NCBI GenBank assembly: GCA_036506495.1 | Contig: DASXRQ010000246.1 | Coordinates: forward strand, 1 to 9,886 | Direction: 5' to 3' | DNA length: 9,886 nucleotides | Source of the DNA: DASXRC01 sp036506495 | GTDB lineage: Bacteria > Actinomycetota > Actinomycetes > Mycobacteriales > Micromonosporaceae | In this document: positions 1 through 5,507 of the stretch, piece after piece | Layout of the letters: every line of letters starts with the position of its first letter | Position numbering within the stretch: the first letter of the stretch is position 1 | Made by a program: the position numbers and the translations under genes | The notes under the pieces: generated by a model | Told to the model about the DNA's origin: nothing | The model's input: the letters and a program-made list of their open reading frames with translations, nothing else | The model's database searches: none

Positions 1-3000
1 GAGCCGCAGCCCTCGCAGACGTAGCAACTGCCGGCGGGGCGCATCTTCGTGCCGCACGTGAAGCACAGCGGTGCGTCGGCGGCCTTGCCGCTGACCGCCT
101 CGAGCAGTTCGGTCGACGAGCCGACCCGGGGCGCGGGTCGGGCGGCCACGTCGGCCGTCGGCTCGGGCTTGCCCTCCCCGGCGGCCTTCGGCTCAGTCGC
201 CCCGGCCGGCGTGGCCGCCTCGGTTGGCTTGCCCGCCTCGGCCACGCTCGGCTTCGTCTCGATCGGCGCCGAGGCGGCCAGCGCAGTGAGGTCGACGCCG
301 GCCTCCGCCTCGGCCTCGGCGCGTAGCTGCGCGGCCCGCTCCTTGGCCGTGAAGATGCCCAGCTCCGCCCGCCGCTCGTAGGGCAGGAAGTCCAGCGCCA
401 GCCGGCGGAAGATGTAGTCCATCACCGAAGCCGCCATGCGGATGTCCGGGTCGTCGGTCATGCCGGCCGGCTCGAACCGCATGTTTGTGAACTTGGAGAC
501 GTAAGTCTCCAGCGGCACGCCGTACTGCAGGCCGATCGAGATGGCCACGGAGAACGCGTCCATCACGCCGGCCAGCGTGGAGCCCTGCTTGGACATCTTC
601 AGGAATACCTCGCCCAGTCCGTCGTCCGGGTACGACGACGCGGTCAGGTAGCCCTCGGCGCCGCCCACCGAGAACGACACCGTCTCGGACGGCCGCTTCT
701 TGGGCAGCCGCTTGCGCACCGGCCGGTACTCGACGACCTTCTCGACCGCCGACGCCGGCTCCGTCGCCTTCTCCGCCGCCTTCTTCGCCACCGACAGCGG
801 CTGGCCGACCTTGCAGTTGTCCCGGTAGATGGCCAATGCCTTGATGCCCAACCGCCAGGCGTCGAAGTAGATCCGCTCGATGTCGTCCACAGTGGCCGAC
901 TCCGGCATGTTCACCGTCTTCGAGATTGCGCCGGAGACGAACGGCTGCGCCGCGGCCATCATGCGCACATGCCCCATCGGTGCGATCGACCGCTCGCCCA
1001 TGGCGCAGTCGAAGACCGCGTAGTGCTCCGGCTTCAGGCCGGGGGCGTCCACCACGTGACCGTGGTCGGCGATGTACTCGACGATCGCCTCGACCTGCTC
1101 CTCCTGGTAGCCGAGGGTACGCAGGGCGCGCGGGACGGTCTGGTTGACGATCTGCATCGAGCCGCCGCCGACCAGCTTCTTGAACTTGACCAGCGCCAGA
1201 TCGGGCTCGATCCCGGTGGTGTCGCAGTCGAGCATGAAGCCGATCGTGCCGGTCGGCGCGATGACGCTGGCCTGCGCGTTGCGCCAGCCCGACTTCTCAC
1301 CGGTCTCGTAGCCCCGCCGCCACTGCCGAGCCGCCTCGGCCACGACCGCGGAGGCCACCGGGCCGCCCGGCTTGATCTCGTCGTTGGCCGCCGCGTGCTT
1401 GCGCATGACCCGCTTGTGAGGCTCGGCGTTGCGGGCGTACCCGTCGTACGGGCCGACCACCGCGGCGAGCTCGGCCGACCGCCGGTATGCCGTGCCGGTT
1501 ATCAGCGACGTGATGCCGGCCGCGAGCGCCCGCCCGCCGTCCGAGTCGTACGGCAGGCCGGAGGCCATCAGCAGCGCGCCCAGGTTGGCGTACCCGATGC
1601 CCAGCTGCCGGTACGCCCGCGTGGTCTCGGCGATCTTCTGCGTCGGGAAGTCCGCGAAGCAGATCGAGATGTCCATCGCGGTGATGACGAGCTCGACCGA
1701 CTTGACGAAGGTCTCGCTGTCGAACGAGCCGTCGTCCCGCAGGAACTTCATCAGGTTCAGCGAGGCGAGGTTACAGGACGAATTGTCCAAATGGAGGTAT
1801 TCACTGCACGGGTTACTTGCGGTGATTCGTCCGGTCTCCGGGCAGGTGTGCCAGTCGTTAATCGTGTCGTCGTACTGCAGGCCCGGATCGGCGCACTCCC
1901 ACGCCGCCTGCGCAATCCTGCGGAACAGCTGCTTCGCGTCGACCGTGTCGGTCACGCGGCCGTCGAGCCGCGCCCGCAGGTCGAACGAGCCTCCGCTCTC
2001 GACGGCATGCATGAACTCATCCGAGACGCGGACCGAGTTGTTCGCGTTCTGGTACTGGACGCTGACGATGTCACGACCGCCGAGGTCCATGTCGAAGCCG
2101 GCGTCCCGCAGTGCGCGGATCTTGTCTTCCTCACGCGCCTTCGTCTCGATGAACTCCTCGATGTCCGGGTGGTCGACGTCGAGGATGACCATCTTGGCCG
2201 CCCGCCGCGTCGCCCCGCCGGACTTGATCGTGCCGGCGCTCGCGTCCGCGCCGCGCATGAAGCTCACCGGTCCGGAGGCGGTGCCGCCGCTCGAGAGCAG
2301 CTCCTTCGACGAGCGGATGCGGGACAGGTTTACGCCCGACCCCGAGCCACCCTTGAAGATCAGCCCCTCCTCCTTGTACCAGTCGAGGATGGAATCCATC
2401 GAGTCGTCCACGGCGAGGATGAAACAGTTGTGCACCCTCAGGTTGCCGGCGAGGAACTCACCGCTCTCGGTTTGGATGTCGTAGACGTCCATGAGGCCGA
2501 GAGGCTCGATGCTCGTGATCGCCGTGCGTGCGATCTCCCTCTCATCGCCGTTGACATCGTGCTGCTCGAGCCGGTCACCGGGGCGCAGGGTGCCCGCTTG
2601 GACGAATCGGCCTGTGCCGGCGCCGGAGCTCTTCCATACCAGGTGGTCGGGGGTGACGTCGAGGGTGTAGCCGGCCTTGGTGTGCAGACGGATCACCTCG
2701 CGCACGCCGTTGGCCGTCGTGGCCACGATCCGGGTGACACCGTGAGCGTCGAACACTTTCGTTCCGACCGCGTCGTCCTCGACGAGCTTGCCTATCGGCA
2801 CGGGGCCGGCGGGCGTGCTGACCAGCGAGTCATACGGAAGGCACGCGGAAACCTGCTGAGGTGACGGCGTGCCCACGTTGAACCACACCGGCGAGTTGAA
2901 GCTGAACACCTGGTGCAGCAGCATCCAGGTCAGCTCGTGTTCGAACACCTCGGCGTCGGCGGGAGCGGCGAAGTAGCCGTGCCGCTCCCCCGCCGCCCGG

Positions 3001-3317
3001 TAGGTCTTCACCACCCGGTCGATGAGCTGGCGTAGCGACCACTCCCGCTCCGGCGTGCCCACCGCGCCACGGAAGTACTTCGTCGTCACGATGTTCGCGG
3101 CGTTGACGCTCCAGAAGTCGGGAAACTCCACCCCACGCTGGTCGAAGTTGACCGACCCGTCGCGCCAGTTCGTCATCACGACGTCCCGGCGCTCCCAGGT
3201 CACCTCGTCGTAGGGATGGACCCCCTCGGTCGTCCAGACGCGCTCGACGCCCAGGCCATGCGAGGCCGTCGAACGCCCGTCGACGCTGGACCGACTACGA
3301 CGCGAGTCCCCCGCCAT
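1..3317 (-). CDS. nrdJ: Vitamin B12-dependent (class II) ribonucleotide reductase NrdJ, intein-containing, 3' end cut by window
   Basis: Reduces ribonucleotides to deoxyribonucleotides in the cytoplasm using adenosylcobalamin, so it needs no oxygen and no second subunit. The ATG at 3317 follows a GGGGGAG ribosome site; 1105 complete codons lie in the window. Residues 159-297 are a mini-intein (separate entry), leaving about 966 extein residues, usual for the long actinobacterial NrdJ. The exteins join as PQQVSA/CFILAVDD, so Cys298 of the precursor is the active-site redox cysteine. NPCSE (502-506) holds the thiyl-radical cysteine C504 with N502 and E506, and APTGTIG (687-693) is the phosphate-binding loop. 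A TSCPD-type domain follows, then an Ala/Pro/Glu-rich linker (about 1010-1084) and a cysteine-rich tail with C1085, C1088, C1098, C1101 and C1104, probably for zinc binding or re-reduction. The frame is still open at base 1; family tails suggest only a few residues are missing. It follows nrdR by 60 nt, probably in one operon under NrdR control. Confidence 0.96.
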   Translation of the reverse strand, partial: MAGDSRRSRSSVDGRSTASHGLGVERVWTTEGVHPYDEVTWERRDVVMTNWRDGSVNFDQRGVEFPDFWSVNAANIVTTKYFRGAVGTPEREWSLRQLIDRVVKTYRAAGERHGYFAAPADAEVFEHELTWMLLHQVFSFNSPVWFNVGTPSPQQVSACLPYDSLVSTPAGPVPIGKLVEDDAVGTKVFDAHGVTRIVATTANGVREVIRLHTKAGYTLDVTPDHLVWKSSGAGTGRFVQAGTLRPGDRLEQHDVNGDEREIARTAITSIEPLGLMDVYDIQTESGEFLAGNLRVHNCFILAVDDSMDSILDWYKEEGLIFKGGSGSGVNLSRIRSSKELLSSGGTASGPVSFMRGADASAGTIKSGGATRRAAKMVILDVDHPDIEEFIETKAREEDKIRALRDAGFDMDLGGRDIVSVQYQNANNSVRVSDEFMHAVESGGSFDLRARLDGRVTDTVDAKQLFRRIAQAAWECADPGLQYDDTINDWHTCPETGRITASNPCSEYLHLDNSSCNLASLNLMKFLRDDGSFDSETFVKSVELVITAMDISICFADFPTQKIAETTRAYRQLGIGYANLGALLMASGLPYDSDGGRALAAGITSLITGTAYRRSAELAAVVGPYDGYARNAEPHKRVMRKHAAANDEIKPGGPVASAVVAEAARQWRRGYETGEKSGWRNAQASVIAPTGTIGFMLDCDTTGIEPDLALVKFKKLVGGGSMQIVNQTVPRALRTLGYQEEQVEAIVEYIADHGHVVDAPGLKPEHYAVFDCAMGERSIAPMGHVRMMAAAQPFVSGAISKTVNMPESATVDDIERIYFDAWRLGIKALAIYRDNCKVGQPLSVAKKAAEKATEPASAVEKVVEYRPVRKRLPKKRPSETVSFSVGGAEGYLTASSYPDDGLGEVFLKMSKQGSTLAGVMDAFSVAISIGLQYGVPLETYVSKFTNMRFEPAGMTDDPDIRMAASVMDYIFRRLALDFLPYERRAELGIFTAKERAAQLRAEAEAEAGVDLTALAASAPIETKPSVAEAGKPTEAATPAGATEPKAAGEGKPEPTADVAARPAPRVGSSTELLEAVSGKAADAPLCFTCGTKMRPAGSCYVCEGCG
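2427..2843 (-). other. Mini-intein (139 aa) within NrdJ, no homing endonuclease
   Basis: In-frame insertion of 139 residues that interrupts the conserved NrdJ sequence between VSA and CFILAVDD. It starts with Cys1 (block A, CLPYDSLVSTPAG), has a block B-like GYTLDVTPDHLVW with the TxxH motif (T64, H67), block F starting VYDIQTESGEF, and block G NLRVHN ending His138-Asn139, followed by Cys+1. These are the residues of a class 1 intein: N-S acyl shift at Cys1, transesterification to Cys+1, Asn cyclisation. At 139 residues it is near the minimal splicing fold, and nothing between blocks B and F resembles a LAGLIDADG endonuclease. The His often seen early in block F is replaced (SGEF). A hand count of 2431-2840 gives about 67% GC, like the host gene, so it is not a recent arrival. 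Splicing activity itself is inferred. Confidence 0.93.
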
Positions 3318-3377
3318 ATCTCCCCCTCAGCTCCCACGGCACAACACCGTGATGGTCTCTCTGTGGTCTGACAGAAT
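3318..3377 (-). other. nrdR-nrdJ intergenic gap
   Basis: A 60-nt gap between the nrdR stop and the nrdJ start. It contains the nrdJ ribosome site (GGGGGAG ending 2 nt before ATG) and a small inverted repeat, CACGG (3335-3339) with CCGTG (3347-3351) around a 7-nt loop. The stem is too short, and lacks a T-tract, to act as a terminator, so read-through from nrdR into nrdJ is expected. I saw no separate promoter. Confidence 0.5.
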
Positions 3378-3839
3378 TCAGGTCGTCCGGGCCGCCGAGC
3401 CCGCGCGCAGGCTCGCGATCTCCCGTTCGAAATCCCCCAGCGACTCGAACGACCGGTAGACGCTCGCGAAGCGGAGGTACGCGACCTCGTCCAGGTCCCG
3501 CAGTGGCCCGAGGATGGCCAGCCCGACGTCGTGGCTCGGCACCTCGGCGGCGCCGCGCGCGCGGATCGTCTCCTCGACCCGCTGCGCCAGCAGCGCGATC
3601 GCGTCCTCATCGACCGGCCGGCCCTGGCACGCCTTGCGGACCCCGGTAATGATCTTCAGGCGGCTGAACGGCTCGGTGACGCCGCTGCGCTTGACCACCG
3701 CGAGCACCGGCTCCTCGACGGTCGTGAACCGTTTGCCGCACTCCGGGCAGGCCCGCCGTCGGCGGATCAGCTGGCCGTCGTCGGCCTCGCGCGAGTCGAC
3801 GACACGGGAGTCGGGGTGCCGGCAGTACGGGCAGCGCAT
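3378..3839 (-). CDS. nrdR: Transcriptional repressor NrdR
   Basis: Zinc-finger/ATP-cone repressor that senses the ATP/dATP balance and represses ribonucleotide reductase genes by binding tandem NrdR boxes. The 153 residues match the usual family length. The N-terminus MRCPYC plus CPEC (C3, C6, C31, C34) forms the zinc ribbon, with the basic stretch LIRRRRACPECGKRFTT in the DNA-binding part. Residues about 46-136 are the ATP cone (VVKRSG...EPFSRLKIITG...), with the conserved YLRFASVYRSF at 121-131. The frame stays open upstream to 3968, but the family always starts at MRCPYC, and an AGAGGGG ribosome site lies about 9 nt before the ATG at 3839, so that start is used. It sits 60 nt upstream of nrdJ and 239 nt downstream of the LysM gene. 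NrdR-box-like sites in front of it suggest autoregulation. Confidence 0.97.
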   Translation of the reverse strand: MRCPYCRHPDSRVVDSREADDGQLIRRRRACPECGKRFTTVEEPVLAVVKRSGVTEPFSRLKIITGVRKACQGRPVDEDAIALLAQRVEETIRARGAAEVPSHDVGLAILGPLRDLDEVAYLRFASVYRSFESLGDFEREIASLRAGSAARTT

Positions 3840-3916
3840 GTGCCGTGCCCCTCTCTGTGGCGTCGATCGGTGCGCACGCCGCTCCCGACGGCCGACCACC
3901 CGATGGTGGACGCCGC

Positions 3917-3925
3917 TGTGTACAA
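3917..3925 (-). promoter_or_regulatory. Second DnaA-box-like site, one mismatch
   Basis: The minus strand reads TTGTACACA, one base from TTGTCCACA. It has the same orientation as the site at 3960-3968, with centres 43 bp apart, close to four helical turns. It lies about 80 nt upstream of the nrdR start. Support is weak by itself and comes from pairing with the perfect site. Confidence 0.3.
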
Positions 3926-3951
3926 CGTGCGGATGGCCGGTGGGTACCTGA

Positions 3952-3967
3952 CCCCAACCTGTGGACA
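3952..3967 (-). promoter_or_regulatory. NrdR box 2 upstream of nrdRJ (weaker)
   Basis: Read on the minus strand the site is TGTCCACAGGTTGGGG. It keeps five of six strongly conserved NrdR-box positions. Its centre is 32 bp from box 1, with 16 bp between the boxes, which is the spacing expected for a tandem NrdR operator (three helical turns). Taken alone the match would be weak; the phasing is what supports it. It overlaps a DnaA-box-like sequence. Confidence 0.6.
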
Positions 3968-3968
3968 A
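3960..3968 (-). promoter_or_regulatory. DnaA-box-like site in nrdRJ promoter
   Basis: The minus strand reads TTGTCCACA, the form of the DnaA box preferred in high-GC actinomycetes. It overlaps the NrdR box 2 half-site. DnaA is known to bind the nrdAB promoter in Escherichia coli, so a role in coupling dNTP synthesis to replication initiation is conceivable here. A single 9-mer can arise by chance. Confidence 0.45.
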
Positions 3969-3983
3969 CTTACAGCCGTGTAA

Positions 3984-3999
3984 CTACTACATGTTGGGT
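3984..3999 (-). promoter_or_regulatory. NrdR box 1 upstream of nrdRJ
   Basis: Read on the minus strand the site is ACCCAACATGTAGTAG. Against the NrdR-box consensus acaCwAtATaTwGtgt it matches all six strongly conserved positions (C, A, A, T, T, G) and both w positions, with a palindromic core ACATGT. It lies about 145 nt upstream of the nrdR start. Binding is inferred. Confidence 0.75.
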
Positions 4000-4078
4000 T
4001 CGACGGTATGCCTCCCGGAGCCGATCCGCAAGTCAATCGGGCCCATCGGCGCGTCGCGTACACGTCTGAATCCGGCCG

Positions 4079-4435
4079 CTAGCGCGGCGGCGGCAGCCTC
4101 AGCCGCTGGCCGGGGTGGATCGTGTAGTCGGTCAGCCCGTTGAGGTGGCGGATCAAGTCGATCGTGCCGAACGGATCACGTCCCGGCCGGTGCCGCGCAG
4201 CGATGGACCAGAGTGTGTCGCCGGGCTCGACGACCGCGGTCTCGGCCGCGCCGGACGGGTCGGCCGCTCGCGACGCCGGCGCCGCAAGCACGGCCACGAG
4301 CCCGGCGAGCGCGAGCAGCAGCACCAGCACGACCGCCCGGCCGCGCCGGGTGAGCCGAACGCCGGGTCGCCCGCGACGCCGATCTCCGCGGACGGGAGCG
4401 ACCGCCCGCAGGGGAGACATCGCCATCGTGCCCAT
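4079..4435 (-). CDS. Membrane-anchored LysM protein, probable SOS-induced division inhibitor (YneA/ChiZ-like)
   Basis: 118 residues: a basic cytoplasmic N-terminus (1-33, many Arg), one hydrophobic segment (about 34-52), a short linker, and a LysM peptidoglycan-binding domain (about 68-115: VVEPGDTLWSIAARH ... NGLTDYTIHPGQRLRLP). LysM would bind the glycan strands outside the membrane. The ATG at 4435 has a clean GGAGG 5 nt upstream. It diverges from lexA and has two SOS boxes in front, the arrangement of yneA-lexA in Bacillus and Rv2719c (chiZ)-lexA in Mycobacterium, both damage-induced proteins that block or delay division. The domain and topology are seen; the checkpoint role is inferred from synteny. 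No hydrolase catalytic domain is visible besides LysM. Confidence 0.88.
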   Translation of the reverse strand: MGTMAMSPLRAVAPVRGDRRRGRPGVRLTRRGRAVVLVLLLALAGLVAVLAAPASRAADPSGAAETAVVEPGDTLWSIAARHRPGRDPFGTIDLIRHLNGLTDYTIHPGQRLRLPPPR

Positions 4436-4481
4436 CGCGACCTCCGTAACGCCGCCGGCGACGCGCCGACGACAATGAGAA

Positions 4482-4495
4482 CGAACACGAGTTCG
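4482..4495. promoter_or_regulatory. SOS (LexA) box, perfect
   Basis: CGAACACGAGTTCG is a perfect match to the actinobacterial/Gram-positive LexA operator CGAAC-N4-GTTCG. It lies 47 bp upstream of the LysM gene start, so LexA should repress that gene. Confidence 0.92.
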
Positions 4496-4497
4496 AT

Positions 4498-4511
4498 CGA
4501 ACGGACGTACG
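4498..4511. promoter_or_regulatory. Second SOS box, one mismatch
   Basis: CGAACGGACGTACG fits CGAAC-N4-GTTCG with one mismatch (GTACG for GTTCG). It starts 16 bp from the start of the perfect box, leaving 2 bp between them. Tandem occupancy would tighten repression of the LysM gene. Confidence 0.6.
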
Positions 4512-4572
4512 ATGGTGTATCAGAACAGGAGTACGGATGTCGAGCCCCAAGCGCGCGACACGCCGCGCCACG

Positions 4573-4588
4573 TCGTACAGATGTTTGA
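4573..4588. promoter_or_regulatory. SOS box overlapping the lexA -35 element
   Basis: TCGTACAGATGTTTGA matches the 16-bp form TCGAAC-N4-GTTCGA at 10 of 12 defined positions. Its last four bases fall within the candidate lexA -35 hexamer, the expected position for autorepression. Confidence 0.75.
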
Positions 4589-4613
4589 AACTATCGGATC
4601 TCCCCGATAGCGT
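4585..4613 (+). promoter_or_regulatory. lexA promoter (-35 and -10)
   Basis: TTGAAA (4585-4590) and TAGCGT (4608-4613, fitting TANNNT) are separated by exactly 17 bp. The -35 overlaps an SOS box. Transcription would start near 4620, giving a leader of roughly 100 nt before the GTG of lexA. Inferred from consensus only. Confidence 0.6.
4591..4610. repeat. Perfect 7-bp inverted repeat in lexA promoter spacer
   Basis: CTATCGG (4591-4597) and CCGATAG (4604-4610) around a 6-nt loop. It occupies the spacer of the lexA promoter and runs into the -10, immediately after the SOS box. It could be a second operator or a DNA shape element. It lies upstream of the predicted start site, so it is not expected to form an RNA hairpin in the lexA mRNA. 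Confidence 0.6.
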
Positions 4614-4721
4614 GCTTCCCGTCACCGTTCCCGGCCATCCGGGGGCGAGGACGCCGCAACCGCCCAGCCCGCCCCATCGCACGCGCACCGCACGTGCGAA
4701 CCACCCACGAGGAGGACGGAC

Positions 4722-5504
4722 GTGTCGACCGACGACCGCGCCAGCCGCCAATCCGCATCCGTTCGACAGAGCGCCGGGGGCGGAGGTCGCCGCCGCGCCG
4801 GGGGCCGCCAGCGGCCCGCCGAGCCGCACCTGCGGGCGGTGACGCCGGTCGGCGGCGCGGCGCCCGAGCTCGCGGCGGCCGAGCTGACCTCGCGGCAGCG
4901 GCGCATCCTGGAGTTCATCCGGGACTGGGTCGAGCAGTACGGCTACCCGCCCAGCGTGCGCGAGATCGGCGAGGCGGTTGGGCTGGTGTCGCCGTCGAGC
5001 GTGGCGTACCAGCTCAAGGAGCTGGAGAAGAAGGGACTCCTCCGGCGTGACCCCAACCGGCCGCGCGCGGTCGACGTGCGCACCCCGGGCGAGCTGGTCG
5101 ACGACGAGGCGGCGCGCGCGGCCCGCCCGACGCCGGCGTACGTGCCGGTCGTCGGCCGCATCGCCGCCGGTGGGCCGATCCTCGCCGAGCAGTCCATTGA
5201 GGACGTCTTCCCTCTTCCGCGCGAACTGGTCGGCGAGGGCACGCTCTTCCTGCTGCAGGTCAAGGGCGACTCGATGACCGAGGCGGCGATCTGTGACGGC
5301 GACTGGGTCGTCGTGCGGCAGCAGCCCACGGCCAACAACGGCGAGATCGTCGCGGCCATGCTCGAGGGCGAGGCCACGGTCAAGACCTACCGACGCCGCG
5401 AGGGGCACGTCTGGCTGATGCCGCAGAACCCGGCGTTCGAGCCGATCGCCGGCGACGAGGCCACGATCCTGGGCCGCGTCGTCGCCGTGCTGCGCCGCAT
5501 TTGA
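4722..5504 (+). CDS. lexA: SOS repressor LexA
   Basis: Repressor of the DNA-damage response; RecA filaments trigger its self-cleavage. 260 residues. An Arg/Gly-rich N-terminal extension (about 1-54) precedes the winged-helix DNA-binding domain (LTSRQRRILEFIRDW from residue 55, with PPSVREIGEAVGL and SSVAYQLKELEKKG). The linker leads to the cleavage site A149-G150 in GRIAAGGPILAEQ. The catalytic dyad is Ser184 (KGDSM) and Lys221 (ATVKTYR), and the domain ends ILGRVVAVLRRI. The GTG at 4722 is chosen because GGAGGA ends 5 nt upstream; a similar unstructured extension occurs in other actinomycete LexA proteins. An SOS box covers its promoter, so it should be autorepressed. Divergent from the LysM gene and convergent with the next gene, with 3 nt between stops. 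Confidence 0.97.
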   Translation: MSTDDRASRQSASVRQSAGGGGRRRAGGRQRPAEPHLRAVTPVGGAAPELAAAELTSRQRRILEFIRDWVEQYGYPPSVREIGEAVGLVSPSSVAYQLKELEKKGLLRRDPNRPRAVDVRTPGELVDDEAARAARPTPAYVPVVGRIAAGGPILAEQSIEDVFPLPRELVGEGTLFLLQVKGDSMTEAAICDGDWVVVRQQPTANNGEIVAAMLEGEATVKTYRRREGHVWLMPQNPAFEPIAGDEATILGRVVAVLRRI

Positions 5505-5507
5505 CCG

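Larger units (their letters stand above)
3840..4078 (-). promoter_or_regulatory. nrdRJ upstream region
   Basis: A 239-bp gap between the LysM stop and the nrdR start. It holds the two NrdR boxes, the DnaA-box-like 9-mers and the nrdR ribosome site, and is the presumed promoter region of nrdR-nrdJ. I could not pick a confident -35/-10 pair. There is no cobalamin riboswitch signature and no strong terminator for the LysM gene; the only stem seen there is a 5-bp CCGAT/ATCGG pair (4021-4040). Confidence 0.5.

Noticed and set aside
2427..2843. Intein as recently acquired foreign DNA
   Set aside because: Hand-counted GC of about 67% is close to the flanking gene and no endonuclease remains, so nothing marks recent transfer.
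969..2864. 631-codon open frame on the plus strand opposite nrdJ
   Set aside because: Antisense to a well-conserved enzyme and intein; its protein is rich in Arg/Val/Asp/Leu as typical of high-GC shadow frames, with no recognisable domain.
3840..3968. Upstream extension of nrdR to an ATG at 3968
   Set aside because: NrdR proteins begin at MRCPYC, a ribosome site precedes that ATG, and the extension would run through the operator region.
4021..4040. Terminator downstream of the LysM gene
   Set aside because: Only a 5-bp stem with a 10-nt loop and no T-tract; not convincing.
3840..4078. Cobalamin riboswitch before the B12-dependent reductase
   Set aside because: No B12-box-like sequence or matching fold was seen; NrdR boxes explain the control.
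4537..4842. Small plus-strand ORF in front of lexA
   Set aside because: Covers the SOS box, lexA promoter and lexA start in another frame; no ribosome site and no recognisable protein.
4176..5408. 410-codon minus-strand open frame across lexA and the LysM gene
   Set aside because: Overlaps lexA antisense and the LysM gene in another frame; no domain, and the divergent control region interrupts it logically.
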